DNA of 37,183 nt, from the NCBI GenBank assembly GCA_964484395.1, contig CAZAFM010000009.1, positions 1-37,183 on the forward strand, written 5' to 3'. Positions within the stretch are counted from its first letter, which is position 1; the number at the start of each line of letters is the position of its first letter. Shown in pieces: positions 23,405-32,390 of this stretch. A program made the translations under genes and the position numbers. Source of the stretch: CAZAFM01 sp964484395 (GTDB lineage Bacteria; Campylobacterota; Campylobacteria; Campylobacterales; CAZAFM01). A model generated the notes under the pieces. The model was given only the letters and a program-made list of their open reading frames with translations. It ran no database searches and was not told where the DNA came from.

Positions 23405-25865
23405 CAATGGTGTGCATCTAGAGACTATTAAAGTGCCAAATGCCACTATCAAGGGATTTTATCTCAAATTAGATAAAAAACTTATATTGGAAATACAGAG
23501 CGTGCAGATAAAAGATAGTGCTATAACAGAGGACAGAAGTACCAAGAAAAGCTCAATGCTTTTTCAAAACCTAAAGCTACTACTTGACTATTTTGAGCGG
23601 ATAGATATAAAAAAGATTACCTACACTGAGTATGAAGGGAGTATTTACTACAACAAAGGTGAATTTGCCTTCGATACAAAAGATTTATCTGGCACTATAA
23701 ACTTTAATATAGAAGGAAGTATCATAACTGCACATATAAGATCACTTCTTTTTGGAGAGTATGGAGTAAACACTTTTGGAACTGTTGTTTATAGGCTAGA
23801 TGAAGATATAGTTGACTTCGGAGGTAGGTTTGTTATCTCACCTGATATAGTTGGGAGTATAAGCTTAAGGTCAGACTTAAAAACAGCTGATATAGAACTA
23901 ACTACTCAAAACTTCACATCACTAGAACCTCTAAGAGATATCATACCTCTAGAGAGTGATGAAGCAAGAGTGTGGACATTTGATAAAATCAAAGCAAAGC
24001 AGATAAAAGTAAATAGCTTTAAGCTTCATATAGCAGACCTAGACAAGCCAGAAGATATAAAAAAGGATGATATTTATCTGAACTTTGATGCTTTAGATGT
24101 AGATATAGAGCTTCAAGACTCCCTGCCAAAAGGATTTGCAAAAAATGTAAATGGTCTACTAAAAGAGAATGACTTTCTTTTTATGCTAAATGACGCAAGC
24201 TATGCAAATTCAAAACTATATGAGAGTAAGGTACTAATAGGTGATATTTTTACAGATGGAGAGGCGAAACTCTACCTAGATATAAAAACTATATCAAAAC
24301 TAGATAAAGATATAAATAACCTTCTGCGCTCCTATGGTATCAAGCTTCCTCTTATACAAAAAAGTGGAGAGACAGATGCTAGATTCTATATGGCTATGGA
24401 CTTTGAGGAGTACAACACAGATATAAATGGAGAGTTTAGCATAGTAAATTCAGAGTTTTTACTAAACGACTTCTCTTTTTTTAGCAAAGAAGCTGAAATA
24501 GAGCTAGAAAACTCAGATATAAGGTTTAAAAACGCGAACTTCAAGATAGAGGATATTCTAGATATGGTTGCCTCAGGAAGTATGAGCACAAAAGAGATGA
24601 AACTAGAGGCTGTTGCAAAAATAAAAGAGTTTCAGATAGAAACCAAAAAAACAGAGATTGCAGAAGCTAGAGACTTTAGTGCGCCTTTTTCTCTAAGCTT
24701 TAATGATAGTGATGTGCTTCTAGATATACCAAAGTTCAAAAGCTCCATAAGCTTCGAAGACAAAGCAAATCTCATTACCCTAAACTCACTCAATGCCCTA
24801 AGAGATATATCACCCCTAGTAGATAAGTATGAGTGTAAAGATGGTAGGCTTAGCCTACGAAGTAGTGATTTTGAAAACTACTCTTTTTTAGGTGAGATAG
24901 AAACTACGGTGTTACCCTTTTTAAAAGATGGAAAAAAACTTAAGAAGCTTGCCTTTGAAGGAAATATCACGCCCAATTCTTTACTTATAGAGAGCAAAGA
25001 TGGTAATTTTGAGGCTAATTTTGATGAGACAAACACAATCTATGTCAAAAATATAGACCTAAATATTGATGATAGAGACAAGGAGGCTGATACTACTGAG
25101 GATTTCAACTTTGAGCTTTTTGGGCTTAACTCTAATATTTTCTATAATGACAAAAAACTACTAGCCACAAGATATGTAGCTAAGACAGATGATGGGGTGC
25201 TTAGACTAGAACTAAAGTATAAAGATGGGGAGTTTGAAGTAAAAAGAGATGCTAATCTAAGTGTCAATGTAGCAGGGAGGGATCTAAATGATGAGTTTGT
25301 AAACTCTGTCCTAGATACAAACATCACCAAAGGAGGTAGCTTCTATGTAAGTGGAGATACCCAAAAAGATGCCCTCGTAGGAATAGTAGATATAGATGGA
25401 ACTACATTAACCAACATGGCAACCATAAACAATCTACTAGCCTTTTTTAACACAATCCCTTCACTTGCTACACTAAAATCCCCAGGATTTAATGAAAATG
25501 GCTACAAAATAGACAAAGGAGTAATAGAGTACACATATAAGGGGGATATTTTAAGACTAGATGCAATCTTCCTTGATGGCAAAAGTATGAATATAGCAGG
25601 AAGTGCTACCATAGATACTAAAAAAGGTACCATATATATGCCTCTTGAGATAAGCATAATGAAAAACCTAAGCTCAATTATAGATGCAATTCCGATAGTA
25701 AACTACATAGTACTAGGTGATGACAAAAGCATGAGTATAGGAGTAGAGGTAAAAGGAGATATGAAAAACCCAGAAATATCCACCTCCACCATAAAAGATG
25801 TAGCAACAAGCCCTCTAAATATCATAAAGCGAACACTTGAAACTCCTTTTAGGATTTTTGAATGA
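23301..25865 (+). CDS. AsmA-like/YhdP-family membrane-anchored protein
   Basis: 854 aa. An N-terminal membrane anchor (about 15-36, YFLYFFIAISLMLIAVFFTL) is followed by a long periplasmic beta-rich region. The C-terminal AsmA-like part is clear: LLAFFNTIPSLATL, IPIVNYIVLGDDKSMSIGVEVKGD, and the ending SPLNIIKRTLETPFRIF. Such proteins are thought to bridge the envelope and move phospholipids to the outer membrane. The first codons ATG-GTG-ATG leave the exact start open (23301 or 23307). It overlaps divergent mltG at the 5' end and is followed by nth, whose ATG is 11 nt after this stop. Confidence 0.85.
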   Translation: MVMAARKIISTTNRYFLYFFIAISLMLIAVFFTLINGVHLETIKVPNATIKGFYLKLDKKLILEIQSVQIKDSAITEDRSTKKSSMLFQNLKLLLDYFERIDIKKITYTEYEGSIYYNKGEFAFDTKDLSGTINFNIEGSIITAHIRSLLFGEYGVNTFGTVVYRLDEDIVDFGGRFVISPDIVGSISLRSDLKTADIELTTQNFTSLEPLRDIIPLESDEARVWTFDKIKAKQIKVNSFKLHIADLDKPEDIKKDDIYLNFDALDVDIELQDSLPKGFAKNVNGLLKENDFLFMLNDASYANSKLYESKVLIGDIFTDGEAKLYLDIKTISKLDKDINNLLRSYGIKLPLIQKSGETDARFYMAMDFEEYNTDINGEFSIVNSEFLLNDFSFFSKEAEIELENSDIRFKNANFKIEDILDMVASGSMSTKEMKLEAVAKIKEFQIETKKTEIAEARDFSAPFSLSFNDSDVLLDIPKFKSSISFEDKANLITLNSLNALRDISPLVDKYECKDGRLSLRSSDFENYSFLGEIETTVLPFLKDGKKLKKLAFEGNITPNSLLIESKDGNFEANFDETNTIYVKNIDLNIDDRDKEADTTEDFNFELFGLNSNIFYNDKKLLATRYVAKTDDGVLRLELKYKDGEFEVKRDANLSVNVAGRDLNDEFVNSVLDTNITKGGSFYVSGDTQKDALVGIVDIDGTTLTNMATINNLLAFFNTIPSLATLKSPGFNENGYKIDKGVIEYTYKGDILRLDAIFLDGKSMNIAGSATIDTKKGTIYMPLEISIMKNLSSIIDAIPIVNYIVLGDDKSMSIGVEVKGDMKNPEISTSTIKDVATSPLNIIKRTLETPFRIFE

Positions 25866-25875
25866 GGAATTATGG

Positions 25876-26508
25876 ATGACTAAGAGAGAAAAAGAGATAA
25901 AAAAACGCCTTTTAGAACAGTACAGTGATAGTAAAACAGAACTAGAGTACACAAATATATATGAGCTTTGCGTTGCAGTAATGCTATCAGCTCAGTGTAC
26001 AGATAAACGAGTAAACATCATCACTCCTGCTCTTTTTAAAAAGTACCCAGATACAAGCTCTCTTGCTAGTGCGAATCTGGAGGATATAAAAGAGTTTATT
26101 AAATCATGCTCCTTTTTTAACAACAAAGCCAAAAACCTCTTAGGCTTTGCAAAACAGGTAGAAGAGAGGCTAGATGGAGTTATCCCAAATGATAGAGATA
26201 CTCTTATGAGCCTCCCTGGTATTGGCAGAAAGACTGCAAATGTCATAAGCATAGAGTATAGTGAACAAAACTACATGGCAGTAGATACACATGTTTTTAG
26301 GGTTTCTCATCGCTTGGGACTAAGCAGCGCTAAAAATGTCCTAAAAACAGAAGAGGATCTAACAAAAAAGTTCAAAACAGACCTACACATACTACATCAA
26401 GGGATGGTGCTTTTTGGCAGATATATATGTAAAGCCAAAAACCCAGTGTGTCAAAGCTGCTTTTTAGAAGATATGTGCAGGAGTAAAAAGAGTTTCAAGC
26501 CAGCATAG
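25876..26508 (+). CDS. nth: Endonuclease III
   Basis: 210 aa from the ATG at 25876, which has AGGA seven bases upstream; a longer frame from 25837 would add 13 odd residues overlapping the previous gene. Helix-hairpin-helix LPGIGRKTANVI holds the catalytic K119, D137 sits in VDTHVFRV, and the 4Fe-4S motif is C-x6-C-x2-C-x5-C in CKAKNPVCQSCFLEDMC. It removes oxidised pyrimidines and cuts abasic sites. Length and residues match the E. coli enzyme. Confidence 0.96.
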   Translation: MTKREKEIKKRLLEQYSDSKTELEYTNIYELCVAVMLSAQCTDKRVNIITPALFKKYPDTSSLASANLEDIKEFIKSCSFFNNKAKNLLGFAKQVEERLDGVIPNDRDTLMSLPGIGRKTANVISIEYSEQNYMAVDTHVFRVSHRLGLSSAKNVLKTEEDLTKKFKTDLHILHQGMVLFGRYICKAKNPVCQSCFLEDMCRSKKSFKPA

Positions 26509-26538
26509 ATAAGTAAAACGCTAGCTATAAACTAATGT

Positions 26539-27819
26539 TCATTGAGTTAATAGATATTTATAAAGAGGTAGTATTTTGATAGTCTTTTTATTGATATCCA
26601 GTGTTTCTTCTATATCTTTGGTGACAATATATGCAGATTCAATATCAAAATACTCCATTGCTTCTATTAGTCCGCCTATCTCTCTTTGTTTTGTTTTCTC
26701 ATCTTGTATCTCATACGCAACATTCACTAAAACCGCTTTGCCCTCAAGTTTGGCATAAAAATCTACTTCTTGTTTTTGCTTATAATAATATATCTCTTTT
26801 GTCTGCCTACGCAAGTGAAGAAAAACAGTATTCTCATAAAGTTTGCTCCTATCCTCACTAATAGCGTAATCATAAATTTTTTTAAACCCACTATCTATAG
26901 CATATATTTTTTTTGGATTGCGCTGCTCCTCTTTGATGGAGTTTCGGAAAATAGGAACACTAAACAGAGTATATGCATCTTCTAAATGGGAAATATAATT
27001 AAAAACAGTGTCTTTACTTAACTTAAACCCCTGTGATTTAAACTCATTAAAAAGCTTTGTAAAACTTATGAGTGTGGCGATGTTTGTAAAGCAGTACTTG
27101 TTGAGTGTTTTTAGCAAACTATGGTTGGTGATGTTGTATCTTTCTACAATATCTTTGTATACAATCAGCTCTAAGTAATCACTCAAAATCTTTCTGCTTA
27201 CAGTTGCGTCCTCGCCTATTGTCTCGGCAAAGCCACCATCAAATAGGTACTGCTCTAAGGCATTGTTAATATAAGCAAGAGATTTTGAGGAGTTCAGATT
27301 GATATCTATATTTTTATATCTGAGATACTCCCTAAAGGAAAAAGGAAATATTTCATAGATTATAGTGCGACCTCTCAGACTTGTGGCTATCTCTGTAGAT
27401 AAAAGTTTAGCACTTGAGCCTGTTAGATATATTTGAATATTTTCATTATCATAAACTCTCCGTACATAAAGTTCCCAGTTTTCCACGACTTGAACTTCAT
27501 CTAAAAAAAGGTATATCTTTTCATCTTTTTTGTGTGGAAAAAGCTCATAGTAACTTAATAACAACAGATCAAGCTTTGCAAGATCAAGAGGATAAAGCCG
27601 ATCATCTTCAAGATTAATATAGATAATATTTTCTCTTTGAATTGTCTTCCTGAGCTTTTTGACAAGATCAAACAAAACAGTGCTTTTTCCGCTTCGTCTC
27701 ACTCCGATAAGAGAAATTATTTTTTTACTTTGTAGTGGGATATTCAAATCCCTTGGCACAATCTTCTCTATATCTCTTTCAATAAAGTCAGTGATAAGTC
27801 TTTTAAACACTTCTTTCAT
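26539..27819 (-). CDS. AAA ATPase with DUF4143 C-terminal domain
   Basis: 426 aa from the ATG at 27819 (AAGGA upstream; an earlier ATG at 27843 would place this ribosome site inside the coding region). Walker A GVRRSGKST at 39-47, Walker B IYLFLDEVQ and sensor LTGSSAKLL belong to the AAA_14 family. The C-terminal half has FDGGFAE, YKDIVERY and VDFYAKLEGKAVLVNV, the restriction-endonuclease-like DUF4143 fold. These ATPases are widespread and sporadically distributed, and their cellular role is not established. It is convergent with nth. A strong dyad overlaps the start region. Confidence 0.9.
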   Translation of the reverse strand: MKEVFKRLITDFIERDIEKIVPRDLNIPLQSKKIISLIGVRRSGKSTVLFDLVKKLRKTIQRENIIYINLEDDRLYPLDLAKLDLLLLSYYELFPHKKDEKIYLFLDEVQVVENWELYVRRVYDNENIQIYLTGSSAKLLSTEIATSLRGRTIIYEIFPFSFREYLRYKNIDINLNSSKSLAYINNALEQYLFDGGFAETIGEDATVSRKILSDYLELIVYKDIVERYNITNHSLLKTLNKYCFTNIATLISFTKLFNEFKSQGFKLSKDTVFNYISHLEDAYTLFSVPIFRNSIKEEQRNPKKIYAIDSGFKKIYDYAISEDRSKLYENTVFLHLRRQTKEIYYYKQKQEVDFYAKLEGKAVLVNVAYEIQDEKTKQREIGGLIEAMEYFDIESAYIVTKDIEETLDINKKTIKILPLYKYLLTQ

Positions 27820-27822
27820 ATA

Positions 27823-27842
27823 TGTCCTTATGTATAAGGACA
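27823..27842 (-). promoter_or_regulatory. Perfect 8-bp dyad covering the AAA ATPase ribosome-binding site
   Basis: TGTCCTTA (27823-27830) and TAAGGACA (27835-27842) are perfect inverted copies 4 nt apart. In the minus-strand transcript the 3' arm contains the AAGGA ribosome site four bases before the ATG, so a hairpin would hide it. It could equally be a DNA operator. Confidence 0.5.
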
Positions 27843-27941
27843 ATTATATGCTATTTTCATCTTCTTGTCAAGGATAAATATTTTTAGCTAAAAGTTCAAC
27901 TCTGTCTCTAGATGAAATTCTTGATTAAATTTAAACAAGTT

Positions 27942-28613
27942 TCACGCAGCCTTTATAAAAGTCTCTACTGTATCACCCTTTCTTTGTAGCACTACAACCC
28001 CCTCTTCTAATGCTCTCTCTTTTAGCTCTTCATTGATATGAAATGTGGCTAGAACTAGGTGGTGTTTAAAATCTCTATATTGAGGATAGAGTAGCTTGAA
28101 GTTTTTATATTTTTTGTTGATAAGTTTATCTAAGTCTCTGTCATGAGCTTTGTATTTTACCTCTATGATAGCTACATCCTCTCCATTTACCATCACTATA
28201 TCAAACTCATCTGTAATATTTCCAACCCTATGTCTCCAGTTGTGATCTACGAAGTCGTATCTTACTCCAGCTAATACCTTTTTATCTGCTAAGGTATTGT
28301 AGAAAAACTCCTCTGCTACATCTCCTTGATTATTACCTATGTTCCCTAGCATCTCTGCAACTTTGTTTAGTTTGGCATCTGTCTTTGCTAGTTGAGCATC
28401 TGTCTTNNNNNNNNNNNNNNNNNNNNNNNNNNNNNNNNNNNNNNNNNNNNNNNNNNNNNNNNNNNNNNNNNNNNNNNNNNNNNNNNNNNNNNNNNNNNNN
28501 NNNNNNGCATCTGTCTTTGCTAGTTGAGCATCTGTCTTGACTTGTGACTCTTTTAGCTCTTTTATTCCCTTAAAAGTCTCTGTAACTAGGTCTCTTAGCT
28601 CTTGGTCTGTCAT
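27942..28613 (-). CDS. Coiled-coil repeat protein with PD-(D/E)XK-like nuclease fold (gap inside)
   Basis: The N-terminal part (MTDQELRDLVTETFKGIKEL) leads into a heptad-repeat coiled coil of KTDAQLA units, each encoded by a 21-bp repeat, which is interrupted by 100 N. After the gap come LNKVAEMLGNIGNNQGDVAE and a C-terminal domain with DEFDIVMVNGEDVAIIEVKYK, the D...ExK pattern of PD-(D/E)XK folds (DUF3782-type proteins). The true number of repeats and the protein length are unknown; the frame through the N run is only assumed. The function of this family is not established. A ribosome site GGAG precedes the ATG. Confidence 0.75.
   Translation of the reverse strand: MTDQELRDLVTETFKGIKELKESQVKTDAQLAKTDXXXXXXXXXXXXXXXXXXXXXXXXXXXXXXXXXXKTDAQLAKTDAKLNKVAEMLGNIGNNQGDVAEEFFYNTLADKKVLAGVRYDFVDHNWRHRVGNITDEFDIVMVNGEDVAIIEVKYKAHDRDLDKLINKKYKNFKLLYPQYRDFKHHLVLATFHINEELKERALEEGVVVLQRKGDTVETFIKAA
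28386..28537. repeat. 21-bp tandem repeat encoding KTDAQLA, collapsed at an assembly gap
   Basis: Units of GCATCTGTCTTTGCTAGTTGA are visible on both sides of the N run (28407-28506). The 100-N length is a conventional scaffold-gap size, so the array length is not known. Confidence 0.85.
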
Positions 28614-28741
28614 TACCTACTCCTTATCTAAACTCTTGGGCGTATTTTAGCATAAAAATCAATTTTTCTTGCTAAAAAGTAAGTTGTCTTTTAGCATATT
28701 TGTGCAAAACTAAACAACCTCAAACCTTCATAGGAGAGCGT

Positions 28742-29836
28742 ATGAAACCTATAATAGTTGCAATGATGATTTTTACAACACTACTTTTTGGACAGGTAGA
28801 TGACAAAAACATCAAGACTGAACAAATCACAACAATAGATGGAGTTCCTTGGGCATTAGAGTTTATAGATGATAAGAACCTTCTTATCACACAAAAAAGC
28901 GGGAAAATATATAGACTAAATATAGACACAAAAGAGCTTATAGAGATAAAAAACCCTCCAAAAAGCCTTGATTATGGTCAAGGCGGACTTATGGATATAG
29001 CTCTATCACCTGAATTTACAAAAACTAAAGAGATATATCTAACCTACACAAAAGACTCAAAAAAAGGAGTCTTTACTACCCTAGCAAAAGCTAAACTTAT
29101 AGATGATAGACTAGTAGGACTAGAAGACATCATAGAAACAAAGTCAATCTCAAACACAGGCAGACACTTTGGTAGTAGGATAGCTTTTGATAAAGATGGA
29201 GGTATTCTATTTGGAATAGGTGATAGAGGAGTAAGAGAGAATGGGCAAAATCTAAAAACTCATGCAGGTAGCTTGCTAAAAGTCACTCATGAAGGCAAAC
29301 CTCATAAAGATAACCCTTTTATAAACTCTGATTCTACTCTAAAAGAGATATACAGCTATGGACATAGAAATCCTCAAGGTGTAGTATATGATAGTGAAAA
29401 TGACATAATCTACCTAGTAGAGCATGGTCCACGAGGCGGTGATGAGATAAATATCATCCAAAAAGGCGGAAATTACGGCTGGCCTCTTTATTCATATGGA
29501 AAAGAGTATTACGCAGATATAGAAGTAGGAGATAGACCACACAAAAACCAGACAGTAGAACCAGTAAAAATATATGACCCCTCGATTGCTCCAAGCTCCA
29601 TGTATCTATACAGAGATGGAGTATTTGAAGAGTTTGACAACTCACTACTTATAGGTGCTCTAGCAAAAAGGCATCTTAATATTATAAAGCTAGATTCTAG
29701 TGGAAAGCCAGCAGAGGAGCTAAGGATACTAGAAAACCTAAATGAACGCATAAGAGATGTTATAGCTGATAGTAAAGGTTATATCTATATCTCAACAGAT
29801 AGTGGCAAAATCATTAGGCTTTTACCTAGACAATAA
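28742..29836 (+). CDS. PQQ-dependent aldose sugar dehydrogenase (YliI/sGDH family), periplasmic
   Basis: 364 aa from the ATG at 28742 (AGGAG upstream; an earlier frame start at 28700 lacks one). Signal peptide to about residue 16 (TTLLFG). Beta-propeller signatures: GGLMDIALSPEF, TGRHFGSRIAFDKDG, GIGDRGVRENGQNL with the Ca/PQQ-binding DRG, YGHRNPQGVVYD, and EHGPRGGDEIN followed by GGNYGWP. It would oxidise aldoses with PQQ in the periplasm. No PQQ synthesis gene is in the window, so the cofactor may be imported or synthesised elsewhere, or the activity may differ. Confidence 0.88.
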   Translation: MKPIIVAMMIFTTLLFGQVDDKNIKTEQITTIDGVPWALEFIDDKNLLITQKSGKIYRLNIDTKELIEIKNPPKSLDYGQGGLMDIALSPEFTKTKEIYLTYTKDSKKGVFTTLAKAKLIDDRLVGLEDIIETKSISNTGRHFGSRIAFDKDGGILFGIGDRGVRENGQNLKTHAGSLLKVTHEGKPHKDNPFINSDSTLKEIYSYGHRNPQGVVYDSENDIIYLVEHGPRGGDEINIIQKGGNYGWPLYSYGKEYYADIEVGDRPHKNQTVEPVKIYDPSIAPSSMYLYRDGVFEEFDNSLLIGALAKRHLNIIKLDSSGKPAEELRILENLNERIRDVIADSKGYIYISTDSGKIIRLLPRQ

Positions 29837-29869
29837 AAGCTTTTAAGCCCCCACAAACTTAAAGATAAG

Positions 29870-29875
29870 TATAAT
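29870..29875 (+). promoter_or_regulatory. -10 element upstream of transketolase
   Basis: TATAAT, 33 nt before the tkt ATG, in the 71-bp gap after the sugar dehydrogenase gene. No good -35 is seen. The leader has AAGGA at 29897-29901. Confidence 0.45.
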
Positions 29876-29907
29876 CCCAAATCCAAAAGACTTCCCAAGG
29901 AATATAT

Positions 29908-31827
29908 ATGTCAAGCAATAATGATGCGATTTTACAAAACATGTCTAATACTCTTAAATTTCTAGCAGTTGATATGATAGAGGCCGCAAATAGCGGTCAT
30001 CCAGGTGCTCCAATGGGGCTTTCAGATATATTCTCAGTTCTAAGCCAAAAGCTTAATCACAACCCCAAAAACCCAAACTGGCTAAATAGAGATAGGCTTG
30101 TTTTTAGCGGAGGACACGCTAGTGCACTTCTATATTCATGGCTTCATCTTAGTGGTTATGAGCTAAGCCTTGAGGAGCTAAAGAGGTTCAGACAGTTTGG
30201 CTCACAAACTCCAGGACATCCAGAAAAAGGGCATCCTATAGGGGTTGAGATAACCACAGGTCCGCTAGGACAGGGTGTTGCAAATGCAGTTGGCTTCTCT
30301 ATGGCTTCAAAATATATGCAGAATATATTAGGAAGTGATGTGATAAATCACAAAGTATACTGCTTCTGTGGTGATGGGGATATGCAAGAGGGGATTGGAT
30401 ATGAGGCATTTTCTATAGCAGGCAGACAAGCGCTTGATAACCTAGTAGTTATATATGATGATAACAATATCACTATTGAAGGTGAGTGCGGAATATCTTT
30501 TTGTGAAGATGTAACAAAAAGATTTGAGGCACAAAGCTGGGATGTAGTAACTATAGATGGACACAACTTCGCTGAGATAGATAGTGCACTTCAAAGTGCC
30601 AAAACCCAAATAAAGCCCCTTCTTATCATAGCCAAAACAAAAATAGCCAAAGGCTCATCCTCAAAAGAGGGAAGCCATAAAACACATGGTGCTCCTCTAG
30701 GTGCTCAAGAGGTGGCAGATTCAAAAACTCTTGCAGGATTAGACCCAAATCTGTCTTTTCATATAGACCCTGAAGTTAAGGCAAGCTTTGAAGAAGCGAT
30801 AAGCAGGGGTGAGAACCTAGAAAGAGAGTGGGAATCCAAGATAGGTAGCGAGGGAAGAGCAAATATAGTAAACCTTCTAAAGCCAAAGCTTGATGATATA
30901 GAGTTCCCAAGCTTTGAGCTAGGAAGTAGTATGGCAACAAGAGATAGTAATGGTAAAATCATCAATGCAATATCAAAAGCACTTCCAGGCTTTCTTGGTG
31001 GAAGTGCAGACCTAGCCCCATCAAACAAAACAGAGCTAGAAGGAACAGGTGATTTTCCTAAAGGTAAAAACATAAGATATGGTATCAGAGAGCATGCAAT
31101 GGCAGCTATTACAAATGCTATAGCGGCTTATGGTGGGCTTCTACCATTTTGTTCTACATTTTTTGTCTTTAGCGACTATCAGACACCAGCTTGCAGAATG
31201 GCAGCTATGATGAAGTTAAAAAACTTCTTTATCTGGACACATGATAGTATTGGTGTAGGTGAGGATGGAGCTACACATCAACCAGTAGAGCATCTAACAC
31301 AGATAAGGTCACTTCCTAACTTCTACACATATAGACCCGCAGATGCAAACGAAAACATAGAGTGCTGGAAGGATGCTTTTAGAAAAGATGGACCTTGTGG
31401 GTTTGTACTAACAAGACAAAAACTTCCAGTACTTGATACTACTCCAAAAATCGGCTCACTAAGCCAAGGAGGATATATAATAAGGCAAGCCTTAGATGCT
31501 AAAGTCACTATCATAGCTACAGGAAGTGAAGTCTCAACATCACTTGAAGCAGCTAAACTTCTTGATAGGAGTGGTATTCCTACAAGTGTTGCTAGTGTTC
31601 CTTGCTTTGAGAGCTTTATTGCACAAGATGGAAGCTATCATGAAGAGCTTTTTGGAGATAGTTTTGTCGTAGCCATTGAGGCTGGAAGAGGACTTGAGTG
31701 GTATCGCTTTGCTAGGCTTGTTATAGGGATGGATAGTTTTGGGCTTAGCGCTACGGCAAATGAGGGTTTTGATCATTTTGGCTTTACACCTGAAAAAATA
31801 GCTGATAAAATAAAACATTCACTTTAA
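29908..31827 (+). CDS. tkt: Transketolase
   Basis: 639 aa. H31 in NSGHPGAPMG, ThDP motif GDGDMQEGIGYEAFSIAG ending in DDNN, then GGSADLAPSNKTEL, the pyrimidine domain with YGIREHAMAAI and FSDY, and a C-terminal EAGRGLEWYRF. It moves two-carbon ketol units in the pentose phosphate/Calvin-type pathways, mainly for pentose and erythrose-4-phosphate supply here. The ribosome site is AAGGA, six bases upstream. Confidence 0.96.
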   Translation: MSSNNDAILQNMSNTLKFLAVDMIEAANSGHPGAPMGLSDIFSVLSQKLNHNPKNPNWLNRDRLVFSGGHASALLYSWLHLSGYELSLEELKRFRQFGSQTPGHPEKGHPIGVEITTGPLGQGVANAVGFSMASKYMQNILGSDVINHKVYCFCGDGDMQEGIGYEAFSIAGRQALDNLVVIYDDNNITIEGECGISFCEDVTKRFEAQSWDVVTIDGHNFAEIDSALQSAKTQIKPLLIIAKTKIAKGSSSKEGSHKTHGAPLGAQEVADSKTLAGLDPNLSFHIDPEVKASFEEAISRGENLEREWESKIGSEGRANIVNLLKPKLDDIEFPSFELGSSMATRDSNGKIINAISKALPGFLGGSADLAPSNKTELEGTGDFPKGKNIRYGIREHAMAAITNAIAAYGGLLPFCSTFFVFSDYQTPACRMAAMMKLKNFFIWTHDSIGVGEDGATHQPVEHLTQIRSLPNFYTYRPADANENIECWKDAFRKDGPCGFVLTRQKLPVLDTTPKIGSLSQGGYIIRQALDAKVTIIATGSEVSTSLEAAKLLDRSGIPTSVASVPCFESFIAQDGSYHEELFGDSFVVAIEAGRGLEWYRFARLVIGMDSFGLSATANEGFDHFGFTPEKIADKIKHSL

Positions 31828-31838
31828 AAGGAGAGAAG

Positions 31839-32387
31839 ATGTTAAGACTATTGATTGCTACTTTACTACTAGGCTCAGCTCTTTTTGCAAGCGACACGGC
31901 TACAAAAGCAAAAGAGAGTATGCAACAACTAGGCAAAAACCTCAAAGGTGAGCTAAAAGCAAAGTTTAAAGAGGACCCAAGCGGAGTTAAGGCTATAGAG
32001 TACTGCTCACTTCAAGCTCAAGATATTACTGAGGAAGTAAATAGTAAGCTAGATAGTGATGTAGAAGTAAGAAGAACAGCCCTAAAGTACAGAAACGAAA
32101 AAAACGAGCCAACTTTTCAAGATATAGATGTTATGCTTGAATTTCAAGCTAGAGCAAAAGATGGTGAGAGTTTTCAAGAAATGACAAAAGTAGTAGAAAC
32201 GGATGAAAAAACATATGTCTATAAAGCCCTAGGAGTAGGAAAAGGATGTCTAAAATGCCATGGGGATGTGAACAACATAGACAAAGAAATACTTTCTATT
32301 ATAGATAAGCACTATCCAAATGATAGAGCTAGGAACTTCAACAAAGGTGAGCTTAGAGGCGCCATAGTTGCTGAGATAAAAAAATAA
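31839..32387 (+). CDS. DUF3365/Tll0287-like monoheme protein, periplasmic
   Basis: 182 aa with a signal peptide (to about LFAS, residue 18). The domain has EYCSLQAQDIT, RRTALKYRNEKNEPT and a single heme motif CLKCHGD near residue 145, followed by IDKHYPNDRARNFNKGELRGA, which is the Tll0287-like/DUF3365 pattern. These are probable heme-based sensor or electron-transfer modules; this one is a stand-alone soluble protein. It lies 11 nt after tkt with its own AGGAG site, so it is co-transcribed with it, an unexpected pairing. Confidence 0.83.
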   Translation: MLRLLIATLLLGSALFASDTATKAKESMQQLGKNLKGELKAKFKEDPSGVKAIEYCSLQAQDITEEVNSKLDSDVEVRRTALKYRNEKNEPTFQDIDVMLEFQARAKDGESFQEMTKVVETDEKTYVYKALGVGKGCLKCHGDVNNIDKEILSIIDKHYPNDRARNFNKGELRGAIVAEIKK

Positions 32388-32390
32388 TCC

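Noticed and set aside
28386..28537. CRISPR-like short repeats around the N run
   Set aside because: Repeats are directly adjacent with no spacers, 21 bp long and in frame, encoding a coiled-coil heptad.
26539..28613. Anti-phage defence or toxin-antitoxin pair made of the ATPase and the nuclease-like protein
   Set aside because: Both families are common orphan genes; they have separate starts ~120 bp apart and no recognisable defence partner. The evidence is too thin.
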